Shown here: piece after piece, positions 18,043 through 25,566 of the stretch
How the letters are laid out: each line of letters opens with the position of its first letter
How positions within the stretch are numbered: position 1 is the first letter of the stretch
Source of the DNA: Rhodospirillales bacterium
GTDB taxonomy: Bacteria > Pseudomonadota > Alphaproteobacteria > TMED109
DNA: 64,000 bases
Direction of reading: 5' to 3'
Assembly (NCBI GenBank): GCA_009839325.1
Contig: VXPW01000100.1
Span: 1-64,000, forward strand
Program-made: the position numbers and the translations under genes
The notes under the pieces: model-generated
Database searches by the model: none
What the model saw: only the letters and a program-made list of their open reading frames with translations
What the model was told of the DNA's origin: nothing

Positions 18043-19242
18043 CTAGTTCGTCCAATGCCGGTCGGTGCTCGGCCGCGGCGGGTGCGCACGCACGGCCTCT
18101 TCATTCACTTCCGTGCCCCAGCCGGGTTCCTTCGGGAGCACCAGCTTGCCGTCCCGGATGGCGGGCACGGTGGTCACCAAATCATCCTTCCACGGAACCT
18201 CGTCGATGTCGATTTCCATCACCCGGAAGTTCGGGACGGTGGCCGAGAAGTGGGCGCTGTGCAGCGTCGAGAGATGTCCGTAGAAGTTGTGCGGCGCGAC
18301 GTTGATTTCGTACGCATCCGCCATGGTCGCGATCTTGAGGCTTTCAGCGAGGCCATTCCAGACCACGTCGATGATGCAGACGTCGACGGCGCGACGTTCG
18401 AAGAACGGCTTGAATTCGCGCCGGCGGTAGAGTGACTCACACGAGGCTATCGGCGTGCTCACGGCTTCGCGGATACCGGCTAATGCCGTCGCGTCGAAGA
18501 GGTCGATTTCGGCCCACATCAGGCCCAGGTCGTCAAGGGCCCGGACAATGCGCCGGTAGCCCTCCGGCCGGTAATTGAAGTTCAGGTCCACGAGGATTTC
18601 GACATCGGGACCGGCCCCCGCGCGAAAGGCCTCCACCTGGGCGCGGAGTGCGCGCTCCACGGAGAGGTCGGGAGAGAGTTGGGGGCTGCTTGCTCCCACC
18701 CCGAATCCGGGCATGTAGAGCTGCGGCCGCTCGCCGTCGAACAGGAATATGTTGGTCTTGAGTGCGGTGAAGCCCTCGGCACGGACGCGCGCGCCCAAGG
18801 TCTCGACGTCGGCGAGACTGGTCAAGGGAGGTTGCCCGATCAGATCTGCGTGCCCCAGCAGATACGTGCCGCAATGGGACCAGTACAGGCGTAGCTCCTC
18901 GCGCACCGGACCGCCGAAAAGCTCACAGACTCGGACGCCCAACGCGCGCGCCTTGATGTCGAGCAGGGCATTCTCGATGGCGGCGATTGCCTGCTGGTTG
19001 ACACCTCCGGGCGCCTGACGGGTGCGCGCGTACAGCATCGCGCTGTGCCGTTCGACCGGGCGTGGATCCTTGCCGACCAGGTGTTGCCCGAGCGCCATGA
19101 TGACGGCGCTGAGGCCGGCGCTTCCGTAACTCTCGTTGAACTCCGCCCAGCCAGTGATTCCTTCGTCGGTAGTGGCCTTCAGGAACGACAGTACGCGCCA
19201 CCCGCCGTCCGCGTGGAGAATCTCGAAACCAGTGAGCTTCAT
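18043..19242 (-). CDS. Mandelate racemase/muconate lactonizing enzyme family protein
   Basis: 399-residue enolase-superfamily enzyme with an N-terminal capping domain (residues ~1-125) and a TIM barrel. Metal ligands appear as D in ILVDLNFNY, E in WAEIDLFD and E in IASCESLY; a general base H is in VAPHNFYGH. The strand-2 catalytic pair, normally KxK, reads K-T-N here (ALKTNIF), so the second lysine is replaced by asparagine. An insert of about 25 residues (GERPQLYMPG to LSPDLS) follows it. Members dehydrate or racemise sugar acids and the substrate is unassigned. It lies 105 bases upstream of aspS on the same strand. Confidence 0.86.
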   Translation of the reverse strand: MKLTGFEILHADGGWRVLSFLKATTDEGITGWAEFNESYGSAGLSAVIMALGQHLVGKDPRPVERHSAMLYARTRQAPGGVNQQAIAAIENALLDIKARALGVRVCELFGGPVREELRLYWSHCGTYLLGHADLIGQPPLTSLADVETLGARVRAEGFTALKTNIFLFDGERPQLYMPGFGVGASSPQLSPDLSVERALRAQVEAFRAGAGPDVEILVDLNFNYRPEGYRRIVRALDDLGLMWAEIDLFDATALAGIREAVSTPIASCESLYRRREFKPFFERRAVDVCIIDVVWNGLAESLKIATMADAYEINVAPHNFYGHLSTLHSAHFSATVPNFRVMEIDIDEVPWKDDLVTTVPAIRDGKLVLPKEPGWGTEVNEEAVRAHPPRPSTDRHWTN

Positions 19243-19443
19243 GGCAATTCAGTCCGTTCAGATTGGAATGTTCGGTGTCCGACCGCGGGCATCCCGGCGG
19301 CGCACGTCCTCTCGGCCCATCCTACGTCATGGTTCGCGACCCGCCATGCGGAGATGTCGGCAATAACCGCTGGCCCCGGCCGGCCACACCAAGACCTAGT
19401 ACACCGGCGATCCGCGCTCCTGGCGCCGCCGCCGCGGTGCGGG

Positions 19444-19713
19444 TCAGAGACCCGGGATGATGCCGGCGTAGACAAGCATGGTGAGAATCACGCAGATGCC
19501 GCCCACGACGCCGATCACGTCTCCGGCCCGCAACAGGAACATTCCCCGCTCGAGAATCCGGTCTGCCTTCTCGAACCCGGCCGTATCGTCTTCACGATCG
19601 GGAATCTGCAGCCGTTGCAGCGTCATTCTTCCGCAAAAGATCAGGATGAGCCCGGTGGCGAGTATCGTGCCACTGACGATGGCGAGAATATGCGGCTGCA
19701 AAATAGCTGACAT
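19444..19713 (-). CDS. Small two-helix membrane protein, unrecognised
   Basis: 89-residue predicted inner-membrane protein. Helix 1 covers about residues 9-28 (ILAIVSGTILATGLILIF), a charged cytoplasmic or periplasmic loop (PDREDDTAGFEKADRILERG) follows, and helix 2 covers about 64-85. The ATG at 19713 has GGAAA eight bases upstream. I do not recognise the family. It is on the same strand as the enolase-superfamily gene, about 200 bases upstream, and divergent from the reductase at 19994. Compact size, a regular hydrophobic pattern and a charged loop support a real gene. Confidence 0.6.
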   Translation of the reverse strand: MSAILQPHILAIVSGTILATGLILIFCGRMTLQRLQIPDREDDTAGFEKADRILERGMFLLRAGDVIGVVGGICVILTMLVYAGIIPGL

Positions 19714-19993
19714 TGCGGGTTTCCGGACAGTCCGTCGCGCTCGGTGGCGCCCGGGCAATCTTACGGAGTTTTCGCTCCACTTTGTGTTCCGCGATTCGGT
19801 GTCCGGAAGCCTCGGGCCACTCGGCTTGTCGCCGACGGCCCGGCTGCCGCCCCGATGCTGGGGCGGTCGCAGCCATCCGCGTGCCGCCGCGGAGTAGCTA
19901 GCGGGCCGCGGCAATGCGGGCTGACCCCGACAGCGCCACGAGGCCCCATCGTCTACGCTGCGCCGCCCGGGATGTTGCCCAGGAGAAACATGC

Positions 19994-20908
19994 ATGGACC
20001 GGATCGGCTTCATTGGGCTGGGGCGGATGGGCCGCCCGATGGCCTCCAACCTGCAGCGGAAGGGATTTGGGCTTGTCGTGTTTGATATCGCGCGTTCGCC
20101 GTGCGATGCGCTTGCGGAGCTTGGGGCCTCGGTTGCGGATTCCGTGGCGGGGGTCGCAAGGGAGGCGCGCACCATCTTCACCTGCCTGCCCTCGCACGTC
20201 GAAGTGGAGGGCGTCATTCTGGGAGCGGACGGGCTGATTGCACACGCTGCGTCCGGCACCACCGTCGTGGAAATGAGCACCATTGATCCGGAGGTCACCG
20301 ATCGATGTGCCGCAGCCCTTGCCAGTGCGGGTATGCACTGCATCGATGCCCCGATCGGGCGCCTCGCGAGTCACGCGGATGCCGGTGAGAGCCTCTTCAT
20401 GGTCGGTGCCGAGGAAGGCGAGTTCAACGCCATCCGCCCGATGCTCGAAGCAATGGGGACGTCCATCCATCACTGCGGCCCGGTTGGCACCGGCATTCGC
20501 ACCAAGCTCGTCAACAATTATCTCGCCATCACGCTTTGCCAGATTAACGCCGAGGCGCTTGCACTTACGCGCCGCTTCGGGCTGGATCTGGAGCGTACGC
20601 TCGAGGTCCTTCACGGCACCACTGCAACCAACGGTCAATTGCGGATCAACTACGCCACCAAGGTCCTCAAGGGCGATATCACGCCGGGATTTCAGATCGA
20701 TCTGGCCCACAAGGACCTGTCCCTCGTGACGCAGGCGGCGAATGCCAACCGCGTGCCGATGCCGGTTGCGGCCGCGGCTCGCGAATGCCTCAGCCTCGCC
20801 CGGGCGCGCGGCTGGGGTGGTCAGGATTTTTCTGCCCTGCTGGACGCTCTCTGCGAGAGCGCTGGTATCGAGCCGGTACGCTTTTCCGACCGCGGCGGTG
20901 CTGACTGA
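19994..20908 (+). CDS. Beta-hydroxyacid dehydrogenase, sulfolactaldehyde reductase (YihU)-like
   Basis: 304 residues: N-terminal Rossmann domain (GFIGLGRMGRPMASNL) and C-terminal all-helical dimer domain. The sequence follows E. coli YihU closely from memory: MSTIDPEVTD, DAPIGRLASHADAGESL (YihU has DVPVGRTSAN), GIRTKLVNNY, and DLAHKDLSL containing the family catalytic lysine region (K171 and K240 here). The arginine after DAPIG (residue 123) corresponds to a residue I recall as contacting the sulfonate in YihU. It may therefore reduce sulfolactaldehyde to DHPS, or act on succinate semialdehyde or a related hydroxyacid. AGGAGA lies 7 bases before the ATG. No other sulfoquinovose genes are nearby. 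Confidence 0.8.
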   Translation: MDRIGFIGLGRMGRPMASNLQRKGFGLVVFDIARSPCDALAELGASVADSVAGVAREARTIFTCLPSHVEVEGVILGADGLIAHAASGTTVVEMSTIDPEVTDRCAAALASAGMHCIDAPIGRLASHADAGESLFMVGAEEGEFNAIRPMLEAMGTSIHHCGPVGTGIRTKLVNNYLAITLCQINAEALALTRRFGLDLERTLEVLHGTTATNGQLRINYATKVLKGDITPGFQIDLAHKDLSLVTQAANANRVPMPVAAAARECLSLARARGWGGQDFSALLDALCESAGIEPVRFSDRGGAD

Positions 20909-21169
20909 TCGGATGGCGGGTGCAGGCTGCCGGCGGCCCGGTCCGGACCGGCTGGCCGATGCGAGGTGTCCGAACCGCGACCATGGGTCTGGCTGGCTCT
21001 GACCCGGGGAGCCCCCTGACGGCACCGGATGACCGGGACCGGGTGTGCTCCGGCTGACGCAATCGACCGGGTGCGGTGGTCTGCGCGCGAACCGGGCCGC
21101 TCGGTGCCGGTTGCGCGGGGCGCCGGGCCTGACCGCGCGTGCCCGGCCGCGCCATGGGGAGGCTGATCG

Positions 21170-22228
21170 ATGTCGCAGATGAAACTGATGATCTACGGCG
21201 CTACGGGCTACACCGGCCAGTTGGTCGTGGCAGAGGCCGTCGCGGGCGGGTTGCGTCCCGTGCTGGCGGGACGTAGCGCGAAAAAACTCGCTGCGCTGAC
21301 CCGGTGGTCGGCGCTCGAGAAGCGGACCGTGGCAGTGGGCGACGCGGACGGTCTGACCGGGGCCCTGGAGGACATCACCGTGGTCGTGAACTGCGCGGGG
21401 CCTTTCTCGCGTACGGCCGAACCGGTGGTTGAAGCGTGCTGTGAGACAGGAACGCACTACTTGGACATTACGGGAGAGCTCGCCGTCTTCGAAGCATTGG
21501 CGGCCCGCGACGCTGCGGCCAGGCAGGCGAACATCATGGTCTTGCCGGGCGCCGGATGCGACGTATTGCCGAGCGATTGCCTGATCGCCCACTTGGCAGC
21601 GCGGCATCCCGGAGGTCAGTGCCTCCGGCTTGGCATGGCAGCCCGCAGCGGTTTTTCTCAGGGCACGCTGCGCACGATCCTTGACGGCCTCAATAATTTT
21701 CGCATTCGACGCGACGGTGCCATCGTGCGGGTCGAGGCCGGCAGCCTCCGTCACGACTTTGACTTCGGGGAGGGGCCGAACGCTGCTGTGGTCAGCGTGT
21801 TGGGCGACGTCGCGACCGCCTATCGGTCGACCGGAATTGCCAATATCGAAACCTACAGTCAGGCTTCCCGACCGGTCGAACTGCTGACCTGGACGGCGCG
21901 GCGTTTCGGAGGGTTGCTGACCATGCGGTTGCCGCGGCGCCTGCTTGACGCGGTGATCCAGCAGGGTCCAGCCGGTCCCGACGAAGGCGAACGACGGGGC
22001 AGTCATGCCACGTTCGTGGCCGAGATCGAGGGCGCCGACGGCGAGCGCGCGACGGCACGCCTGCGCGTGGCCGATCCGTACGGGTTCACGGCTCAGGCCG
22101 TGGTCGCCATTGCCGCGCGGGTCCTGCAGGGTGACGTCAGGCCCGGTTACCAGACGCCTTCCCTGGCCTACGGAGCTGACGTCGTTCGCCAATTCGTCGG
22201 CGTGGAATGGGATCGGCCGGATGGATAG
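21170..22228 (+). CDS. Saccharopine dehydrogenase-like NADP-binding oxidoreductase
   Basis: 352 residues. The N-terminal Rossmann fold begins LMIYGATGYTGQLVVAEAV, continues PVLAGRSAKKLAAL (NADP-preferring arginine after the second strand), VVNCAGPFSRTAEPVVEAC, then HYLDITGE. This is the pattern of the saccharopine dehydrogenase / trans-acting enoyl reductase group, which in bacteria is mostly of unknown substrate. There is no membrane segment. GGGGAGG lies before the ATG. It is 261 bases downstream of the YihU-like gene on the same strand; the spacer holds no gene or clear hairpin, so co-transcription is possible but unproven. Confidence 0.82.
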   Translation: MSQMKLMIYGATGYTGQLVVAEAVAGGLRPVLAGRSAKKLAALTRWSALEKRTVAVGDADGLTGALEDITVVVNCAGPFSRTAEPVVEACCETGTHYLDITGELAVFEALAARDAAARQANIMVLPGAGCDVLPSDCLIAHLAARHPGGQCLRLGMAARSGFSQGTLRTILDGLNNFRIRRDGAIVRVEAGSLRHDFDFGEGPNAAVVSVLGDVATAYRSTGIANIETYSQASRPVELLTWTARRFGGLLTMRLPRRLLDAVIQQGPAGPDEGERRGSHATFVAEIEGADGERATARLRVADPYGFTAQAVVAIAARVLQGDVRPGYQTPSLAYGADVVRQFVGVEWDRPDG

Positions 22229-22384
22229 CACGGCGACACCGGAGACCCGGCTGGCCGGGCCTTGGGAACGGCCGCAGCCGCCCGGTTCGGTGCTCCCGAT
22301 GATGAAATGGGCCCGGCCCCAACGTGCACGCGCGGACGGGAATCCAAGCTTGCAACGGTCCTTGGCAACGGCCTATGTTGAGTC

Positions 22385-22744
22385 GTGCGGCTTGTCCAGA
22401 TCAGTGACCGCTCCGAACGGTGCCGGGTGTTGGTCGCGCCGGAGGATGGAGACGGGCTCCTACTTCGGAGGGCAGCGGAATTCACACGCACGCGGATCCT
22501 GACCGCGCTGCGGTTGATGGGCAACGAGGCGGTGGAGCCCGCTGCGCCCGGGACCGAAGACTGCGATCAGCTCCTGACCGATGCGCGGATGCGTCTGCCA
22601 CGGCCCAATCCGGGGATGGTGTCGTGCCCGGGCACTGAACACCGAACCGTCGCGAATTCGAGCCGGCCCCCGGCGCACCTCGCTCGTCGGGAAGCCGGCG
22701 CCCGGGCCCGGGAGGACGCGGGAAGGTGGATGGTTCCGTCATGA
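22385..22744 (+). pseudogene. Possible decayed FAH/AraD1-type N-terminal fragment
   Basis: The 634-base stretch 22229-22862 has no intact gene. A frame from GTG 22385 begins RLVQISDRSERCRVLV and later reads RMRLPRPNPGMVSCPGTEH, loosely like the N-terminal domain and PLDHPDPxxxxVxGTGLTH junction of fumarylacetoacetate-hydrolase-like AraD1 proteins. After the stop at 22744 the same frame continues with a short GAEEIAAG stretch, also faintly family-like, before another stop. The resemblance is weak and comes from memory. An alternative is non-coding DNA with chance similarity. Confidence 0.2.
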
Positions 22745-22862
22745 CACACGCCGGTGGGCGCCGAGGAAATTGCGGCCGGGCAGACGTCCCTCATCACGTG
22801 CGTACGGTTCAGGACCCATTGACCGCAGCATCGGATCAAGCACTGGCTGTGGTGCGCTCGCC

Positions 22863-24050
22863 TTGAATTCACGGAACGGTCGGCGGCCCCCTCCTGCCCG
22901 AAACCTGCTGATCAGCGAGACGGCCGAACTCGAACGGCTTTGCGAACATCTCTCCGATGAGCCGTTCATCTGCGTCGACACCGAGTTCCTGAGCGGCCAG
23001 ACGTTCTGGCCGAAACTGTGCCTGGTACAGCTCGCCGGCCCGGACGGCGAGGGACACGCGGTCGACGCTCTGGCCGAGTTGGACCTTGAACCACTTTACC
23101 GCCTGCTGAACGAGGCACCGCCGATCAAGGTGTTCCACGCCTGCCGCCAGGACGTCGGCATCTTCTTTCTGGCCACTGGCCGCGTACCCACGCCTTTGTT
23201 CGATACGCAGGTGGCGGCGATGGCGTGCGGCTACGGGGAAGCGGCCAGCTACGCAAACCTTGCGCAGGCCATTGCAGGTGTGACGATCAGCAAGGCCGAT
23301 CGCTACACCGACTGGTCGCGCCGGCCTCTGTCGACGGCTCAATTGGCATATGCGCTCGCCGACGTGACCCACTTGCCGGCCATCTATCGGAAGCTTGCCG
23401 ACCGGCTTGACGAGGCAGACCGCTGGGAGTGGCTAGACGAGGAGATGGAGACGCTGACGGATCCCGACTCGTACCAGCTGCGGGCGGACGAGGCGTGGCG
23501 ACGCGCCAAGCTTCCGCCGTTGCCGCCTCGACAGCAGCTGGTCGCGCAGTTCCTGGCTGCCGCACGGGAAGAAATGGCCAAGAAGGCGGATCGCCCACGG
23601 CGTTGGATCTTGTCGGACGAGGCCCTGGTTCAGATCGCACGAACAGGCCCAACCAGCGCGGGAGAGCTCGCGGAGATCAGGGGGGTTTCCGAGACGGTCG
23701 CCCGGGGCCGGACCGGTAGCAGGCTCCTGGAAGCCGTGCGAGAAGGTCGCGAGGCAACGCTTCCCAAGGCCGAAGGCCGCCCGAAATCAAGACACAAGTC
23801 GCCCGCGGCCGCCGTATTGCTCCGGGCGCTCATTCGCCAGGTGGCGGCCGAGCACGGTATCGCGCCGAAGCTGCTGGCAAGCACGGAGGAGCTTGATCGC
23901 ATTGCGGCCGGTGACCGGGACATGGCCGCATTTCGGGGGTGGCGAAACCGGGTGTTCGGGGAGCGGGCTGCGGCGCTTTGCGAAGGGCGAATCGCCCTGG
24001 GAGTGGATGGCGGCAGGTTGCGGGAGATCCCGCTCGACGAGCAAGGCTGA
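22863..24050 (+). CDS. rnd: Ribonuclease D
   Basis: About 395 residues. The DEDDy 3'-5' exonuclease domain has D and E in CVDTEF (residues 39 and 41), D in FHACRQDVGIF, and Tyr/Asp in YALADVTHL. One HRDC domain (around LPPRQQLVAQFLAAAREEMAKKADRP) is followed by a second, weaker one. It trims tRNA and other stable RNA 3' ends. The start is uncertain: TTG 22863 gives a sensible N-terminus before the first conserved strand but has no clear Shine-Dalgarno; the frame is open far upstream. It converges on ppx, with only two bases between stop codons. rnd beside ppk/ppx is a recurrent alphaproteobacterial neighbourhood. Confidence 0.92.
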   Translation: MNSRNGRRPPPARNLLISETAELERLCEHLSDEPFICVDTEFLSGQTFWPKLCLVQLAGPDGEGHAVDALAELDLEPLYRLLNEAPPIKVFHACRQDVGIFFLATGRVPTPLFDTQVAAMACGYGEAASYANLAQAIAGVTISKADRYTDWSRRPLSTAQLAYALADVTHLPAIYRKLADRLDEADRWEWLDEEMETLTDPDSYQLRADEAWRRAKLPPLPPRQQLVAQFLAAAREEMAKKADRPRRWILSDEALVQIARTGPTSAGELAEIRGVSETVARGRTGSRLLEAVREGREATLPKAEGRPKSRHKSPAAAVLLRALIRQVAAEHGIAPKLLASTEELDRIAAGDRDMAAFRGWRNRVFGERAAALCEGRIALGVDGGRLREIPLDEQG

Positions 24051-24052
24051 CT

Positions 24053-25549
24053 TCAGGCGTAGATGATGTGATGCTTTCGCCCGAGCGCCTGGGCGAGGGT
24101 CTTGAGACGAGCACGCACGACCAGGGCGTCGAGACACTGCGGCAGGGTGAGGGTCAGGACGCCGCCGCGCAGCTCGAGTTGGCACGTTTCCAGCGTGCGC
24201 GTTGCTCCCCCGCCGATCGTCATGGCAAGGCGCAAGGCCAGGCCCACGATCCGTGACCAGCGCGCGTGCGAGTCCGGAATCAGCTGGGCGATCGACCGCA
24301 TCCGTCCGGTGACCGCCGCGCCCGTGTAGCGGGCGTGCAGCGCCAGCGCCAGGCGGATGCGAATCGCCTGGCTGACCGGCAAGAGCGGGCGCAGTGCCAC
24401 GCGATCGAAGGCATACCGGGCCCTGTGCTCCGGGTGTTCGTTCCAGGCAAGATCGACGAGGCGGGCGCAGGCAGCCAGAAACTCACCGTTCTTGTTGACG
24501 AAGCCCGCGTCCCGCAAGATGGGCCGAATCCAGCTGGCAATGGTGTCGGGGTTGCCGACGAAGGGCCGGTTTGCAGGTTCAAGCGAAGCGGTGGCCTCCA
24601 GAAGCGGCGTTACCTCTTGGTCCGCTGGCTCCTCCAGCAGTTCGAGGAGAATCCCTTCCCGCAGGCCGAAGCCGGAGAAGACGACTCTCGACGGCCGGAC
24701 CGCCTTCATCACCGCAAGCATGGCCGCGGCGGCAAACGGCAACCCCGCCCGGCGGTGGCTCGGGATGGAATGTGGAAGCTTCCGGGCAGGCAGATGCACG
24801 AGTTCCGTCAGGTGGTCGACCAGCTCGCGTCGGTCGAGCCGGTACCCGTGAATGATTGGGAGCGGATGCTTGGTGCGGCTTTGCAGCGCGCGCGCCAGGG
24901 CCCGCCACGATCCACCTATTGCGAAGAAGGGCCGGCCGCGACCGTCCTTGAGCCAGTCGAGCGGCCTTAGTTCTTGTGTCAGCATGCGCCCGGCCTCGGC
25001 GGCGACGCGATGACTCATCTCCATGAGGCGAAGCATTCCCGCCGGCAGCGAACCGTCCGCCAGTACGTTCCCCTCGCAGACGCGCGCGAACTCGATGCTG
25101 CCGCCTCCCATGTCCCCAAGAATCCCGTTGGCACCGGGAATTCCGGCCATCAGCCCGCTGGCGGCCAGCCGTGCCTCCTCGCGGGCATCCATCACCTCGA
25201 CATCGATACCAGTGCGCGTGCGAATCGAATCGATGAGTGGCCTGCTGTCGGCCGCGTCCCGGATGGCTGCGGTGGCCACCGTGCGGATGTGCCGGGCGCC
25301 CATGGCTTCGGCCAGGCGGTGGAACCGCAGGACGGTCGCCAGCGCGACGTTGCGTCCACGGCGCTGCAGTTTTCCGGAGCTGTCCAGTGTCCGGGCAAGT
25401 CCCACGATCACGCGCTCGTTGTAGAGAACCACCGGTGCGCGGGCAGGCGGGCGGTAGACCACCAGGCGAAACGAATTGGAGCCCAGGTCAGCCACGGCCA
25501 CCGGGCGGTCGAGCCCGTCTCCGGACCCGAACGTCCGCCGCTTGGTCAT
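24053..25549 (-). CDS. ppx: Exopolyphosphatase / GppA family phosphatase
   Basis: 498 residues of the ASKHA-fold Ppx/GppA family. The first phosphate-binding motif is VADLGSNSFRLVVY; the second is GILGDMGGGSIEFARV. The C-terminal HD-like helical domain carries MKAVRPSRVVFSGFGLREGIL. It hydrolyses polyphosphate and possibly pppGpp. The ATG at 25549 places the start just before the first motif; the frame is open 60 codons further into ppk. The start lies 17 bases after the ppk stop, so synthesis and breakdown of polyphosphate are co-transcribed. Confidence 0.93.
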   Translation of the reverse strand: MTKRRTFGSGDGLDRPVAVADLGSNSFRLVVYRPPARAPVVLYNERVIVGLARTLDSSGKLQRRGRNVALATVLRFHRLAEAMGARHIRTVATAAIRDAADSRPLIDSIRTRTGIDVEVMDAREEARLAASGLMAGIPGANGILGDMGGGSIEFARVCEGNVLADGSLPAGMLRLMEMSHRVAAEAGRMLTQELRPLDWLKDGRGRPFFAIGGSWRALARALQSRTKHPLPIIHGYRLDRRELVDHLTELVHLPARKLPHSIPSHRRAGLPFAAAAMLAVMKAVRPSRVVFSGFGLREGILLELLEEPADQEVTPLLEATASLEPANRPFVGNPDTIASWIRPILRDAGFVNKNGEFLAACARLVDLAWNEHPEHRARYAFDRVALRPLLPVSQAIRIRLALALHARYTGAAVTGRMRSIAQLIPDSHARWSRIVGLALRLAMTIGGGATRTLETCQLELRGGVLTLTLPQCLDALVVRARLKTLAQALGRKHHIIYA

Positions 25550-25566
25550 TGCGAGTGCGACCTGGC

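Noticed and set aside
19898-22231. A 777-codon open frame on the minus strand opposite the YihU-like and saccharopine-like genes
   Set aside because: It lies antisense to two genes with clear families, has no domain or start signal, and is the expected GC-codon shadow.
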